Below, piece after piece: positions 1 through 10,711 of a stretch of 64,000 bases of DNA. The stretch comes from Plasmodiophora brassicae (lineage: Eukaryota; Endomyxa; Phytomyxea; Plasmodiophorida; Plasmodiophoridae), in contig JASFAU010000004.1 of assembly GCA_039704465.1 (NCBI GenBank), forward strand, positions 682,001-746,000, in the 5' to 3' direction. The notes under the pieces were generated by a model that was given only the letters and a program-made list of their open reading frames with translations, did not search any database and was not told where the DNA came from. The stretch's first letter is position 1, and each line of letters starts with the position of its first letter. A program made the position numbers and the translations under genes.

Positions 1-1
1 G

Positions 2-1006
2 GCGCAGAAGAAGAACGAACGCGCCAAGGAGCTGGCCATGCGGTTCGAGCAGATGAAGCTGGAGCGTCACAAGCAGTTCGCCGGCGCCAACCTCTACATC
101 AAGAACCTGACCGACGAGGTCGACGACGAGCGCCTGCGCGCCGAATTCTCGCCGTACGGCCCGATCACGTCCGCCAAGGTCATGCGCGACGACACTGGCC
201 GCTCCAAGGGCTTTGGGTTCGTCTGCTTCGCGAGCGCCGATGATGCCGCCAAGGCCGTTACCGAGATGAACGGCAAGCTGGTCGACAGCAAGCCGCTGTA
301 CGTGGCCCTGGCCCAGCGCAAGGAGGTGCGTCGCGCGCACCTGGACGCCCAGTACCGGGCCAAGATGGGCCAGTCGATGGCCATGGGCGGCGCCCCCGCT
401 GGCATCTACCCGGCTGGCGGGCCGATGTTCTACCCGGGCACCATGCCCGCCCGTCCCGGGTTCGTCTACCCGGCTCAGATGATGCAGCGTCGTGGGTGGC
501 CGCCACAACAGGGAGGCGGAGTCATGCAACGTGGCCCTGCCCCCGCGATCCCTCCCGTGATGTACGCTCCTCGCCAGCAAGGCCAGGGCGGCATGATCCC
601 GGCGGTGCCCCAAGGTGGTCGTCGTCCGAACCGGCAGGCGGGCGGACCGGGCCCTCGTGGCCCGCCTCGTCTCAAGTACGGCGTCGCTCAGCAGCAGCCG
701 ATCCCGGCCCAGCAGCCGCTGACCGTTCAGATGCTGGCGTCGGCGCCCGTCGAGCAGCAGAAGCAGATGATCGGCGAGCGCCTGTTCCCGCTGATCCAGC
801 AGCAGCAGCCGCAGCTGGCCGGCAAGATCACGGGCATGCTCCTCGAGATGGACAACGGCGAGCTGCTGAACCTGCTCGAGTCGCACGACGCGCTGACGTC
901 GAAGATCGATGAGGCCCTGCAGGTCCTCGAGGCGCACCAGCTGCGCCAGCAGCAGCAGACCCTGGAGAGCGCCGAGGCGACCGCCGAGGAGCCGCTGGCG
1001 GCCTAA
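2..1006 (+). CDS. PABPC: Poly(A)-binding protein, C-terminal part (5' partial)
   Basis: Cytoplasmic poly(A)-binding protein, which coats mRNA poly(A) tails and recruits translation and decay factors. The frame is open from base 2, so the gene begins outside the window. The in-frame ATG at 38 is internal. Just upstream of it the frame reads AQKKNERAKEL, the usual linker before the last RRM. RRM4 follows with RNP2 (LYIKNL) and RNP1 (KGFGFVCF). Next come a Met/Pro/Gly/Gln-rich linker with several QQQ runs and a C-terminal MLLE/PABC domain (about residues 235-300 counted from base 38), including the helix around GMLLEMDNGELLNLL. Stop TAA is at 1004-1006. No intron is visible in this part. RRM1-3 are not in the window. 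Confidence 0.95.
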   Translation, partial: AQKKNERAKELAMRFEQMKLERHKQFAGANLYIKNLTDEVDDERLRAEFSPYGPITSAKVMRDDTGRSKGFGFVCFASADDAAKAVTEMNGKLVDSKPLYVALAQRKEVRRAHLDAQYRAKMGQSMAMGGAPAGIYPAGGPMFYPGTMPARPGFVYPAQMMQRRGWPPQQGGGVMQRGPAPAIPPVMYAPRQQGQGGMIPAVPQGGRRPNRQAGGPGPRGPPRLKYGVAQQQPIPAQQPLTVQMLASAPVEQQKQMIGERLFPLIQQQQPQLAGKITGMLLEMDNGELLNLLESHDALTSKIDEALQVLEAHQLRQQQQTLESAEATAEEPLAA

Positions 1007-1182
1007 TCCCCGATCGATCCCCACTCCTCTTTGCACCTACCGACAGCCGACCCCACACACTGACACGTTCTGAAATGAATACATTTGCGCTAGTTCGTTC
1101 TCACACACACACGTCTGTGCGTTGTTGGTTCATTGGAATCGGACGTTCGTTGCTGTCCAGACGGGCGATGGCGATGGTCGAA

Positions 1183-2595
1183 TCAGGCGGCGGCGACGGC
1201 GGCAACTTCTTTCAGGGCGCTGACGTACTCGGAAACGCCCGGCCACGACCCGAACTTGTCGACGACGGCCTGGAAGTCGGCCTGGCCGTCGTTCAGCGCG
1301 CCGAGGAGCAGGCCGGACAGGTGGTCGTACTGCTCCAGGCAGATCTTGTCGTGTCGCCGGGCGCGGATCGCGTTGCGCTCGTTGTTCGTCAGCGCGCCCT
1401 GCAGCAGGGCGTCGTCCTCGGCGATCGTCGTCGTCCCGAAGGCCGATTGCGCCGACCGCACCGCGGCCTGCACCTGGCCCCAGATGTGCTTCTCGCCGTC
1501 CACCGACTGCATCTCCAGCGCGGGTTCCTCTTCGTTGCCGCGCAGCGCCGCCAGACAAGCCGCAGCGCCGTCTTGTGGCGCCAACGACAGGCGCAGGTCG
1601 CAGTACAGGTCGGGGGCGTCGAACTTGACGCGGCAGGCCGCGTCCTGGTCGTTGTTGTCGAGCGTGAACCCGTAGGACAGCAGCAGCAGGCTGTTGGACA
1701 CGTTCTGGAACAGGGTGCGGACCTGGGCGCCGGCGGGCACCTCGTCGACCGCCTTCATCAGGACCGTGTTGGTCGGCGCGTCGAAGCGCACCTCGATGCG
1801 GCCGCGCGGGTCGTGCGTCGCAAAGTCGAAGAACGGGATCATGACGGACTCGGCCTGGTCGGTGGTGTGCAGGCCGAAGGCGCGCGACGACGACGCCGAC
1901 CACAGGGCGCGGTACGTGGCGAACGACGCGTTGGGGACGAGCGGGAAGATGTGTGCGAACTGCTGGTCCAGCGTCGTCTCGATGTCGTCGATCATGGTGG
2001 CGATCATGGACCCCTGGAGCAGGGCGCGCTCCTCGGCCGTGAAGTACAGCGGTGTAGGCGACACCATCGGCATCGTCGCCACGTACGCCGCCCACTTCGG
2101 GTCGTCCTTGTTCGCCAGCAGGAACGCCGCCAGCAGCGAGATGTCGTCGAACACATCGGTCTGCTGCGCCAGGATCGAGACGACCGGGTCGGCCAGCATC
2201 TTGTCCCTGTTGATGACGAGGTCCATCGGGATCGTCATGATGGTGTCGCCGGCCGGGACGGCATCGCCGACAAAGATGTGGTTGTCGCCGTCGACGACGA
2301 CGTTGTCGATGCTGCCGCCGTTGGATTTGATCCAGTGGGTCAGGCCGGCTTGCGTTCCGGGCGACGTCGACGACGATGCCTGCATCCAGACGTGGGCCAG
2401 CGTTGCGACCATGCAGACCAGGATGGCGGTCACCAGGATCAGGCCCGTCTCCTTCCGCGGGAACGGCGATGCCACGACCGCCGACGGCTTCACCGGCGCA
2501 CCGGGTGCCGCATCGTTTGTGGGCGCCGGCGCCGGCGGCGACGACGACGCCGGCTCGGCGGCAGCCTCCTTGGCAATGTCGCTGCGTTTGCCCAT
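1183..2595 (-). CDS. SET-domain protein (SETD3/LSMT type) with N-terminal membrane anchor
   Basis: Intronless 470-residue protein. After a Ser/Pro/Ala-rich N-terminus of about 48 residues there is one hydrophobic span (about 51-72, GLILVTAILVCMVATLAHVW). A split SET domain and a Rubisco-LSMT-type substrate-binding region follow (near NNERNAIRARRHDKICLEQ). Family members methylate lysine or histidine of non-histone targets. Here the usual Asn-His pair after the 'PFxD' strand reads FFDFATHD, and the usual ISYG segment is replaced by VRTLFQNVSNSLLLLSYGF. SAM binding or catalysis may therefore be altered. The start is the first ATG in frame. The anchor suggests a membrane-bound member, probably ER or secretory; this is inference. 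It diverges from the cyclophilin gene across a (GAC)n-bearing spacer. Confidence 0.75.
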   Translation of the reverse strand: MGKRSDIAKEAAAEPASSSPPAPAPTNDAAPGAPVKPSAVVASPFPRKETGLILVTAILVCMVATLAHVWMQASSSTSPGTQAGLTHWIKSNGGSIDNVVVDGDNHIFVGDAVPAGDTIMTIPMDLVINRDKMLADPVVSILAQQTDVFDDISLLAAFLLANKDDPKWAAYVATMPMVSPTPLYFTAEERALLQGSMIATMIDDIETTLDQQFAHIFPLVPNASFATYRALWSASSSRAFGLHTTDQAESVMIPFFDFATHDPRGRIEVRFDAPTNTVLMKAVDEVPAGAQVRTLFQNVSNSLLLLSYGFTLDNNDQDAACRVKFDAPDLYCDLRLSLAPQDGAAACLAALRGNEEEPALEMQSVDGEKHIWGQVQAAVRSAQSAFGTTTIAEDDALLQGALTNNERNAIRARRHDKICLEQYDHLSGLLLGALNDGQADFQAVVDKFGSWPGVSEYVSALKEVAAVAAA

Positions 2596-3037
2596 AGTGA
2601 CGACCTTTGCCTCGGTCCAGGCGACTCGGCTCCTGCTGCGTGTGACGGGACTTTGGGCAGATATACGGACTGGGTGACCAGGCGATGCAGCCGCTCGACA
2701 ACGACGACGACGACGACGACCACTTCCCCTATACTATCTTCGGTACCGCTGGCGATCGACTCGTCCAGGTACCCCATGTCTGTCCCACGACGATCCGGTC
2801 GTAGTACGTCTCCCAGACTTAGCAGGAGGCCGCTGGCGCAGGCTCCACCCGGACGCGCGGGGTAACAGGAATGCAGTCGCGCGAAAACGCGACTGCGTCA
2901 GTGGCGCATACCTCAGGTGCGCGAGTGGCGCCAGTGGGGTCAGGGGGCTGCCGGACACGGAAGGCATCCTCCGTGGCGGAGTCCGGAGCGTGGCGCATTT
3001 CGAATCGGCGTTGAAGGCAGCAGCAGCAGCAGCACGA
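2596..3037. other. Spacer between divergent SET and cyclophilin genes
   Basis: No gene seen. It holds an imperfect (GAC)n trinucleotide run at about 2697-2721 and the promoter-like 13-mer at 2973-2985, so it probably carries both promoters. Confidence 0.6.
2973..2985 (+). promoter_or_regulatory. Shared 13-mer GTGGCGGAGTCCG before cyclophilin
   Basis: The exact 13-mer lies 52 bp before the cyclophilin ATG and recurs at 49128-49140, 99 bp before the RPS3 ATG, on the same strand relative to the gene. A core-promoter or initiator role is inference. Confidence 0.4.
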
Positions 3038-3532
3038 ATGGCGAACCCGAAGGTCTTCATGGAGGTCTCCATCGGCGGTACGCCCGCCGGCAAGATCGTG
3101 TACGAGTTGTTCAAGGACGTCGTGCCGAAGACGGCCGAGAACTTCCGGGCGCTGTGCACGGGCGAGAAGGGATTCGGCTACGCCGGGTCGATCTTCCACC
3201 GTGTCATCCCCAACTTCATGCTCCAGGGCGGCGATTTCACGAACCACAACGGCACTGGTGGCAAATCGATCTACGGCGCCAAGTTCGAGGACGAGAACTT
3301 CAAGCTGAAGCACACCGGCCCGGGTATCCTGTCCATGGCGAACGCCGGCCCCGGCACGAACGGCAGCCAGTTCTTCGTGTGCACCGTGTCCACGCCCTGG
3401 CTGGACGGCAAGCACGTCGTCTTCGGCAAGGTTATTGAGGGCATGGACATTGTCAAGAAGATCGAAGGGTACGGCAGCGACTCGGGCAAGACCAAGTCGG
3501 TCATCAAGATCGAGAAGTGCGGCGAGTGCTGA
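3038..3532 (+). CDS. Cyclophilin-type peptidyl-prolyl isomerase (CypA-like)
   Basis: Single-domain cyclophilin of 164 residues, which catalyses proline cis-trans isomerisation and assists folding. Catalytic features are visible: [16 protein letters not shown] with the active-site Arg, NGSQFFVCT, and the cyclosporin-contacting Trp in [12 protein letters not shown]. The family ends near IKIEKCGEC, as here. The start is the ATG of [10 protein letters not shown]. The frame stays open upstream but only a GTG lies there, and a (CAG)n stretch precedes the ATG. There is no signal peptide or extra domain, so a cytosolic or nuclear location is expected. No intron. The upstream spacer carries the 13-mer also found before RPS3. 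Confidence 0.95.
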   Translation: MANPKVFMEVSIGGTPAGKIVYELFKDVVPKTAENFRALCTGEKGFGYAGSIFHRVIPNFMLQGGDFTNHNGTGGKSIYGAKFEDENFKLKHTGPGILSMANAGPGTNGSQFFVCTVSTPWLDGKHVVFGKVIEGMDIVKKIEGYGSDSGKTKSVIKIEKCGEC

Positions 3533-3620
3533 GCAGCTCGACCTGTCTCTAAGCACGCATTCTACACGATACAGTTGCTTGCATTCGTCAGATAGGTTAA
3601 CCGGGTGTATATCCGTATCT

Positions 3621-3749
3621 TCAAAGCGATTCTTCGCTGTCGAACCGTTTCCAGTTCCACTGGAAGGCACGACGAATGGGACGTTCGGGAGCGGCTTGAG
3701 CGACCATCAGCAGGGCCAGGGCGGCGAGAACCAGGATCACGATCCTCAT
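3621..3749 (-). CDS. Tiny secreted peptide (42 residues)
   Basis: A complete ATG-to-TGA frame of 42 codons that length-filtered annotation would miss. Residues 1-19 form a textbook signal peptide: MR, then a run of Ile/Val/Leu/Ala, ending VAQA with a likely cut before APERP. The predicted mature peptide is only about 23 residues. It starts APERPIRRAFQW, has two Trp, and ends with an acidic DSEES stretch. No Cys. It lies between the stops and starts of plus-strand neighbours with about 90-270 bp free on either side. Function unknown; a secreted effector or signalling peptide is a guess. It could be a chance frame, but a signal peptide this clean makes that less likely. Confidence 0.5.
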   Translation of the reverse strand: MRIVILVLAALALLMVAQAAPERPIRRAFQWNWKRFDSEESL

Positions 3750-4019
3750 GCTGTTGCAATAGTAGGTCTACTAGTGAGGTTGATACGTATTCGAAATGGT
3801 TTCGAGAAGCCAGGTGTGGTCGTCGGTTCGGTGGTTCTTGTCGAATGACGAGATTCGTGAAGGGACAGCGCCCGGGATCCTTCAACGCTCTTGACTCAAC
3901 ATGCTGGGGCCCCTGCACGTTGACTCACCCAGAACAAGTCACACCGCTGCACAGTAGGGTTGGGAGCGCCGCTGCCAAGGGTCTCTGTATTCGTGCGCCT
4001 GGCGTAGGGTATACCTCCG

Positions 4020-5356
4020 ATGCATGAATTCGGGGCTCGGAATCGGCCGATAGCCACAGCGATGTGGCGTTTGGGTCGGCAGGTTCGCGCGCAATGCCTC
4101 GCCCGAGCCATCTCGTCGAAAGCGCCCGAGCCCGGCAGTCTTCTGCAGGAGCTGTCCGCCGCCTGGAGCGGGTTCGATGCTCTGCCTGCCGATACGAAAC
4201 TGTCGGTGATGGACATGGCCGCTGACCTGAAGCAGCGGGAGGCGGTTGCCTGGGGCGCCAAGGCCCTCAGCGATGTGACGATGTCAGAAGCGGAGACGAT
4301 GGTGACGCTGGCCGAGACCAGGGGTCGGAACCAGATGCTGCTGAAGGAACTAGCGCAAGCTGCCTGCGACGAAGACAGCGATACCGACGACGACAGGGAA
4401 GCATCAGACGACGACGATGACGTGTCTGCAGAGCTCGACCGCATCCGGGGCGACATGGGCGAATGGCACGACCAGATGGCGTCGATGAAGGAGGAACTAA
4501 CAGCGCAGGTGAATTCGGTGGTGGACGGCCTGATTGCCATCTCGAAGGAGGCCGCCGACGCGCGACGCGAACAGAACCATGTACACGAGCGATTGCAACA
4601 GGACGTCGCCGACTGTCGTACCGTGGGCGACAAGGCGTCTGAGCTGTCGATGCAAGCCATGGATCAGGCCAGCCAGGCGTTAGCGGCTGTCGAAGAGCAC
4701 ACGGAGACCCAGCAGGACAACCTGTGCCAAGCGCTGGAGCTGCTGGACCACCTCCGAGAACGTGTCGACGCGTTCGGGGTGCAACTGAACGAGACAGTGG
4801 CCGCCAGCGACCATCAGGACTCTGAGGCGGCAGACGTTCGGCATCGCGTGCAGCAAGTCGAATCCCGAATGCGGGATTTCATGAACCAGATTCTACATGA
4901 TGTCCAGAAGGTGCCCGGGAAGGAGGCGGGCCCGGCCGTCTGGAGGGAAATGGCGACCGTCTATGACAACCTGGGGCAATCTCGTAAGGAGATTGAACAG
5001 CTCCGCTCCGATGTCGACGTGCTTGCCGAGCAGCGGGACGAGGAGCGCCAGAGCTACAAGCGTTTGCAAGGGCTGACGTACAAGGCCCTGGACCGCGTCG
5101 ACATGCAGAAGCAGGAGCTGGACCGCCTGACCCAGAGCGAGGCGAACGTCATGAAACTCTTCGCGAAGCTCGGCGAATTCGACGTGGACAAAGGTGGGTC
5201 GGCAATGGCACATGCAATGGGATTGCTGTGCGGCTAACGCCATTGCCCGAAGCCCTGACCGGTGCCAACCTGGCCGACCTGCAGATGCGCCTCGCGCGGG
5301 ACCAGACGCGCGTATCTACGGCAGCAGAGCAGGACACGACCTGGTTCGGCAAGTAA
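4020..5356 (+). CDS. Coiled-coil protein with possible mitochondrial presequence
   Basis: Two exons, 4020-5193 and 5253-5356. The 59-nt intron has a CTAAC branch site, and splicing joins ...FDVDK to ALTGANLADLQMRL with stop TAA at 5354. The protein (about 425 residues) is dominated by heptad-rich helix with an acidic patch (EDSDTDDDREASDDDDD, about 115-131). The first ATG gives MHEFGARN. A second in-frame ATG at 4062 begins MWRLGRQVRAQCLARAISS, an Arg-rich amphipathic segment that looks like a mitochondrial targeting sequence, so this may be the true start. No family recognised. A structural or tethering role is all that composition supports. Confidence 0.7.
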
Positions 5357-5417
5357 CGTGCAACGGATCGCAAATGGGCATGTTAGCAGAAGCGGGCAAT
5401 CGAATAAGACATGTGTT

Positions 5418-7265
5418 TCAAAACGTGCTGATATCACGACCGAACAGCCATGCTTTGAACCAGTCTATACGCCAGGCAATATTCGTCAGCAACCGGACCG
5501 CAACGAGGCATGCCGGCATCGCCTTACACATAGGGATCAGGATCTTGTTGCGAATGCTGACGTTGGTCGTCCAGTACGCGGATCTCCAGAACAGCCACGT
5601 GCCAAGACCGCTGGACTTGACGACTTTGGAATCGGCAATCGATTTCCATCCACCGACGTACGCCAGCGACGCCAAATGTCGGTACACGAACGGTTTCGTC
5701 TTGGTCGTCTAGGGCACGGACCTTAATGCCGAGTGACCTTGTCAACCAAAGCTGGCCCGACCTCTTGCGACCCGACTGGCGGCCCGCCGACACTGTTGTA
5801 CTGGTTGAACACCCTGGCCAGGTACTTGGCCTGCTGTTGGGCAACTTGGGCCGTACACGGCAGTGGTTCCTTCTCATTGACGGCACAGTCGCCTAACGCG
5901 TACACCCCGGGTGCGGAAGGAACGGATAGGTACTCGGATACGAGGAGCCTTCCGGACCGCTTGTCGTGTTCCCAATTCAGCTATAGCATGAACGCGCACG
6001 GTCAGAGTGACAAACGCATTGCATGTCGTCGGCGGTAGTGAACGGACGGATTGAATCAATGGTATAGCCGCAACACCTTCGCGCATCAGTCAAACGCGAA
6101 GGTTGCATTGCACACAAGAAACCGTACCTGTTGACCAGACAACCAAATTGGACGGGACCACAGACCCATCTCCCAGTTCAACACTGAACGGTAGGAAGCT
6201 TAGACAGCGATACAATGAGTTTTGCGAACCCGGCCTGACCCGCGTTTGGTAACTTGCTTCACAGCGACACCCGTGCGAACCTCTATGTCCCTGGCCTGGA
6301 ACAACCGCACCGTGTACTCCGACAACGCGCGATCGAACGATCCCAGGATTGTCCGGCCGGCTTCCAGAACGGTGATCCTGATTGAGTCGACGATATCGCG
6401 ACCGTACCAGCGGCCAACGTCCTCCGTAACGAAATCGTACAGCTCTGCAGCGAACTCGACCGACGTCGGCTGCGAGATGGCACCGTTAACCCCTCAGAGG
6501 CAATGTGGCATTTGCCGAGTAATCTCCCTACCCCTCTGTACACATGGCAGCCCGCCATCAGACTGTGCATCGCATCACGGTTCAATCGACGTTACCCTCC
6601 AACGACAACAAACGACAGCAGCTCCCGTCGTTCTTCATCGCCCACCTGCGGCTGGCAAGCTCGTTGCAGGCAGTGCATGATCCTCTGCCGGATCCGTCTC
6701 GCATCTGCAATGTTCTTCAGGAACATCGCGTGTTCATAGACACCCGGGACGCCGAACGTCTACGTGCAGACGACCCGTCAAGATGACGTTCTTAGAGCCA
6801 ACGTCAACGTTGCTCACCTGCGACTTTGCACCCGCTGCCAGAACGAGATAGTCATAAGGGACAGTAAACGACCGGGATTGCTCTTCGTTATCGAACACCC
6901 TCTAATATCGCCCAGTGAGGCACGCATCGGGGGGCGCCATCATCGTCAGGTCTCACGGTCGAATCGACGCACCGGACAGTCTTCTCGGCCGGATCGACCC
7001 CAGTGACCTCCGCCTCGTAGAACCTCAGGTCGCCCACGATGCGAACGGGTTCGATGATCGCCCGGAACTCCAGCGACCCGATCGTCGTCGACGCCAGCAA
7101 CGGCGTGAACACGAAGTGGTCGCGCGGCGATATCACGACGACGTCGTAGGCCGACCGCAGGACGTCGCGCACGAACCGGAACCCGGCCCACCCCGTCCCG
7201 ACCACGACAAGCCGCGGCCGACGTGCCAGACGAGCGGCAGCGGCTACGGCACCCGTCGACGGCAT
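5418..7265 (-). CDS. NDH2: Type II (alternative) NADH:ubiquinone oxidoreductase
   Basis: Non-proton-pumping NADH dehydrogenase, probably on the inner mitochondrial membrane. By hand I read nine exons: 6957-7265, 6818-6901, 6596-6759, 6240-6469, 6128-6183, 6048-6076, 5762-5980, 5528-5708 and 5418-5464. Visible motifs are the FAD-binding LVVVGTGWAGF near the start, YDYLVLAAGAKSQ, PTSVEFAAELYDFV, LVVWSTG, VYALGDCAVN, and the C-terminal FVYRHLASLAYVGG, WLFWRSAYWT and WLFGRDIS. All junction phases agree except between exons 3 and 4 (6470-6595). There no GT-AG pair restores the conserved Gly-Gly-Gly-Pro-Thr loop of the second nucleotide-binding fold. The ATG at 7265 is the first real start codon. 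The lower edge of the 5762-5980 exon is one of several possible. Confidence 0.88.
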
Positions 7266-7470
7266 CGACGACCCTCTCAGCTGACCCAGCGAGCGACACA
7301 ACCCCGACACGGTCTGGACCCGCAGACCGCGTCGACACGTCGTATTATCACAGTCACACCGGGCGTCGTGTCATCGGGGACCGTCGCTCGACGCCAGGTC
7401 ACGCTGCTGTCCATGCAGGCAGGGGCAGCCTCCCAAATTGCAGGGGCGGTGATGGTGTGTCTCTCTTCAA

Positions 7471-9190
7471 TCATGAGGCGGTGACGATCTGGATGACGTC
7501 TTCGTCGGCGACCATGTGCGACAGGCCGACGCGTTGCGGCATGTGTTTGGCGCTGGTCCCCCAGACGAACGCGTACTTGAACTTGTTGACCAGGTCGCGA
7601 TGCAGGACGTGGCAGAAATGCTTGACGGTCGACCCTTTCCGCATAATGACTACGAAGGCGAATGTCAGCGCGGGGCACCATATACATGGCTGCCAATGTG
7701 TCTGCCAACCTGGCTCAGAGAGATCGGGAGCTTGGCCTGTTCGACAGTCCGATTAGCAATGTGGAACGGATGCGACGCAATACGGATCGACCTTTCCGCT
7801 TCGTGTACACGCGCAGGAGGCCAAGGTGACGCCACAGGTTCAACAGTAGCATATCCAGGTTCAGCGACTGGTTGCCGGATAGGACGACGGAATGGGGCAG
7901 CCGAGCTAGTCGGTCACATTCTTCAATAAACTACAGAGACGCAGTCAGGTGCTAGGATCGAGCTAGGCGTTCTACAGACCACACACAATTGTGTCAATCT
8001 TGTTGTACGCGTAGAGACAAGGAAGGTAGACCCGATTCCCTTCAATAACGTCGATGAAGTCTTCAATGCTTTCATCAGCACGAAACAGTACATCAGCGTT
8101 GTGGATACGGTACTCCTGCAGGATTCGTCTTGCGGTTTCCTGACGACACCTTCAGCTTATCCTCTATGTTGGGGTTGTTACACGCCCATGGCAAACCTCA
8201 GGGCATTTCGTAAGCTTGCAAACTACACATCCAAATGGTGAGCTGAAGCATACGGATGTCAGCCCGATCGCGGGATACCTTTGTTGAACGTGATGCCACC
8301 GCTAGCTTTTCTAAAGACGACGTTATAACGCGCATGTGAACTGGGCACCGACGGAACTGACCTTTTGAAGGTGATCTGCGGCCTACGCTTATTGAGACGA
8401 ATGCCCACGGTCTCCAGTTCCTTCTCAAGTAAGGGGCGCTGGATATCGGCCTTATCGGCTTCACACATCATCAGGATAAGGTCGCTCGTCCTGGCCACAG
8501 CGATAACCTCCACAAACTGTCAGCCACGCAAGTGAATCCAGACGGACAACAAACCTGCCGGCCACGACCGACTCCTTGCGAAGCACCCTCAATAATACCA
8601 GGAAGATCCAGAAGCTGAATTTTGGCATTATTGTAGTAGATGACACCGGGAATACAGGTCAATGTCGTAAACTGCCGGTCTCCAGGTGAGCATCGCGAAG
8701 TTGACGAGACGCGTCACTTATGAAACGGAGCACACATACCTCATAGTTTGCCGCTTCGCTCTTCGTCTCCGTCAAGACAGATAAAAGGGTAGATTTACCC
8801 ACACTGGGAAATCCCTGGACATATTCCACAGGATCAGTATGACGATGGTCATCAAAGTACACGACCGGTCTACAATCAAAGCGACCCTGGCATCGCCACT
8901 TTTCATAACGTCGAATCCTTCACCTTTGGAGCTCCCGGAACCCTTAGGACCTGATCATTATTGATTTATAGACGTCATGCACCATTGAATCATCGACCTC
9001 AACCTTCCATCAGTTCAGTCCGCAACTTGGCCAGCTTCGCCTTCAGCGTTCCAAGATGGTAATTTGTCTGCGGGCGACAGCGTCAGCCTTCGCGACCACC
9101 AGCATCGGCGTTGCGCATCGCTACCGCTTTGTTCTTCTGGGTTCGGGCCATTTCGGCCTCGATCTCGGCGATCTTCTCGAGGATCCCCAT
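7471..9190 (-). CDS. DRG1: Developmentally regulated GTP-binding protein 1 (DRG1)
   Basis: Ribosome-associated Obg-like GTPase. It starts at the ATG of [14 protein letters not shown] and is split into about ten exons by introns of roughly 50-70 nt. Readable segments include [18 protein letters not shown], the G1 loop [23 protein letters not shown], the G3 motif [32 protein letters not shown], the G4 motif YAYNKIDTI, and the C-terminal TGS domain ([31 protein letters not shown]). It ends [11 protein letters not shown] with TGA at 7471. Every junction I checked keeps phase. It sits in a minus-strand run between ALG5 and NDH-2 with spacers of about 200 bp. Confidence 0.93.
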
Positions 9191-9386
9191 GGTGGCGTTG
9201 CACGCGCGCGTTCAGTGAGTCAGCACTGAATCGGTGCAATTTCCCGTGGCGGACTTCTTCCCAACCAGACCGACGTCGCTGCTACTGCCATAAGCACAGC
9301 CATATTCCATGCACCATTCGACGTGCCATTGTACGCCGAATCCGACAGCATGATCATGCGAAGCCTGGTCATTGTGTAATATAATG

Positions 9387-10499
9387 TTAACGCTGCAGTG
9401 AATGCTCCCGTGTGGCGACTCTGAAGACATCCTGCCACGGGTGTATTTGCCACAACCCGGTCAGATAGCAGACGCGGATGGCGACAATGTCCCGGAACAT
9501 GGTGACGGCTCCGTCGATCAGCGACAATTTCGAGCCAGGAACTTCCGTCCAGTGAATGGCGACTTCCGCCATGGGAATCCCAAGGCGCCCGGCCATGAAT
9601 ATGAGTTCAACGTCGAATGCCCAGCGCATCAGGTGCAGGTTCGCGAACAAATCCCGGGCCGATGCTCGCGTGAACAGCTTGAACCCGCACTGGGTAGATG
9701 ACCGAATGAGCCATTATGAAACGCCAGGCGGCCGGTGATGAGAAGCCTACCTGGGTGTCTCGAATGTTCACACACGCTACAGCGGCGACAATGACGTGAA
9801 ACGCATGCATAAGGAAATTCCTGACCCAGTGGCGTTTCGCAATCGCCTGCTCAGCGAGGTGAGCCCTCGATCCAATTGCAACGCCATGCCCATTCTGCTC
9901 AATTCTCTGCAAGCGCACGCCAATCAGCTCGACTAGGCCAGCGAAGTTTGAGGCCCTTATACCTTCAGCGCGTTCTCGAGCTGTTTGACATCGCTGAAAC
10001 GTGACGCACCATCAGCGTCAACCATAAGCAGATACGCTCCCCGAGCATGCAGCATGCCAGCCTGGATGGCGGCACCCTTGCCCGCGTTTGGGCTCAACGC
10101 CAGAACGCGAATGATATCGGACCCGTTGGCCTTGACGTACGACTGGGCTACCTGTCGAGTCGCATCCTTGCTGCCATCATCGACGACGATAATCTCGAAC
10201 GTCTGCTCCGGGTCGTGCTGATGCCGCTGATCCAGGTACCGCATTGCCTCATTCAACATCGCGGGTAGACGGTCCTGCTCATTGTACGCCGGCACAATCA
10301 CCGACAGTCGCACCTCGGGTTCGCCCTGCTCGAACAGCGTCGGGAACCGCCGCTCTTCCTCCGTCTCCGTCCGATACGTTGCCTGCAATCTGAACGGCGA
10401 CGCCACGTTCAACGTACGCAGAATCGGCGTCAGGAGCCAGTAGACGCCGTAGGCGACTACTGCGACGACGGGGACCGCGACGACGACCGCCAGGCCCAT
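9387..10499 (-). CDS. ALG5: Dolichyl-phosphate beta-glucosyltransferase (ALG5)
   Basis: Makes dolichyl-phosphate-glucose at the ER for the last steps of N-glycan precursor synthesis. Three exons, 9963-10499, 9751-9906 and 9387-9689, separated by 56- and 61-nt introns, give a 370-residue-class GT2 protein of about 331 residues. An N-terminal membrane anchor (VVVAVPVVAVVAYGVYWLL) precedes the GT-A domain: LSVIVPAYNEQDRLP, EIIVVDDGSKDATR, the metal-binding LLMVDADGASRFSD and VAIGSRAHLAEQA. The second half has the ALG5-type CGFKLFTR and IFMAGRLGIPMAEVAIHW. The tail after YLTGLW is longer than I would expect and may hide one more intron. Confidence 0.9.
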
Positions 10500-10711
10500 G
10501 GCCGTCAGGCTGACCTGCGACCTGTCCCCCTGATTTCTGTCTGACGTCTGACCGCCGCGACGACGTTTTGGTCAGCTCGGTTTTGCTCCCCGGTTTTGGA
10601 AGACTCGCCGGCACTGCTTGTAGGGTGCCGCCAGTGTATTCCACTAAGATAGGTCGATCGGATGGGGGAGGGGGCAAACTTGGGGGGCAGTTCGTTCGCG
10701 CTTGTATGTTA

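Noticed and set aside
1075..2865. 596-codon plus-strand open frame opposite the SET gene
   Set aside because: It is the antisense of a clear SET-domain gene. Its predicted protein is Arg/Val/Gln-rich low complexity with no domain.
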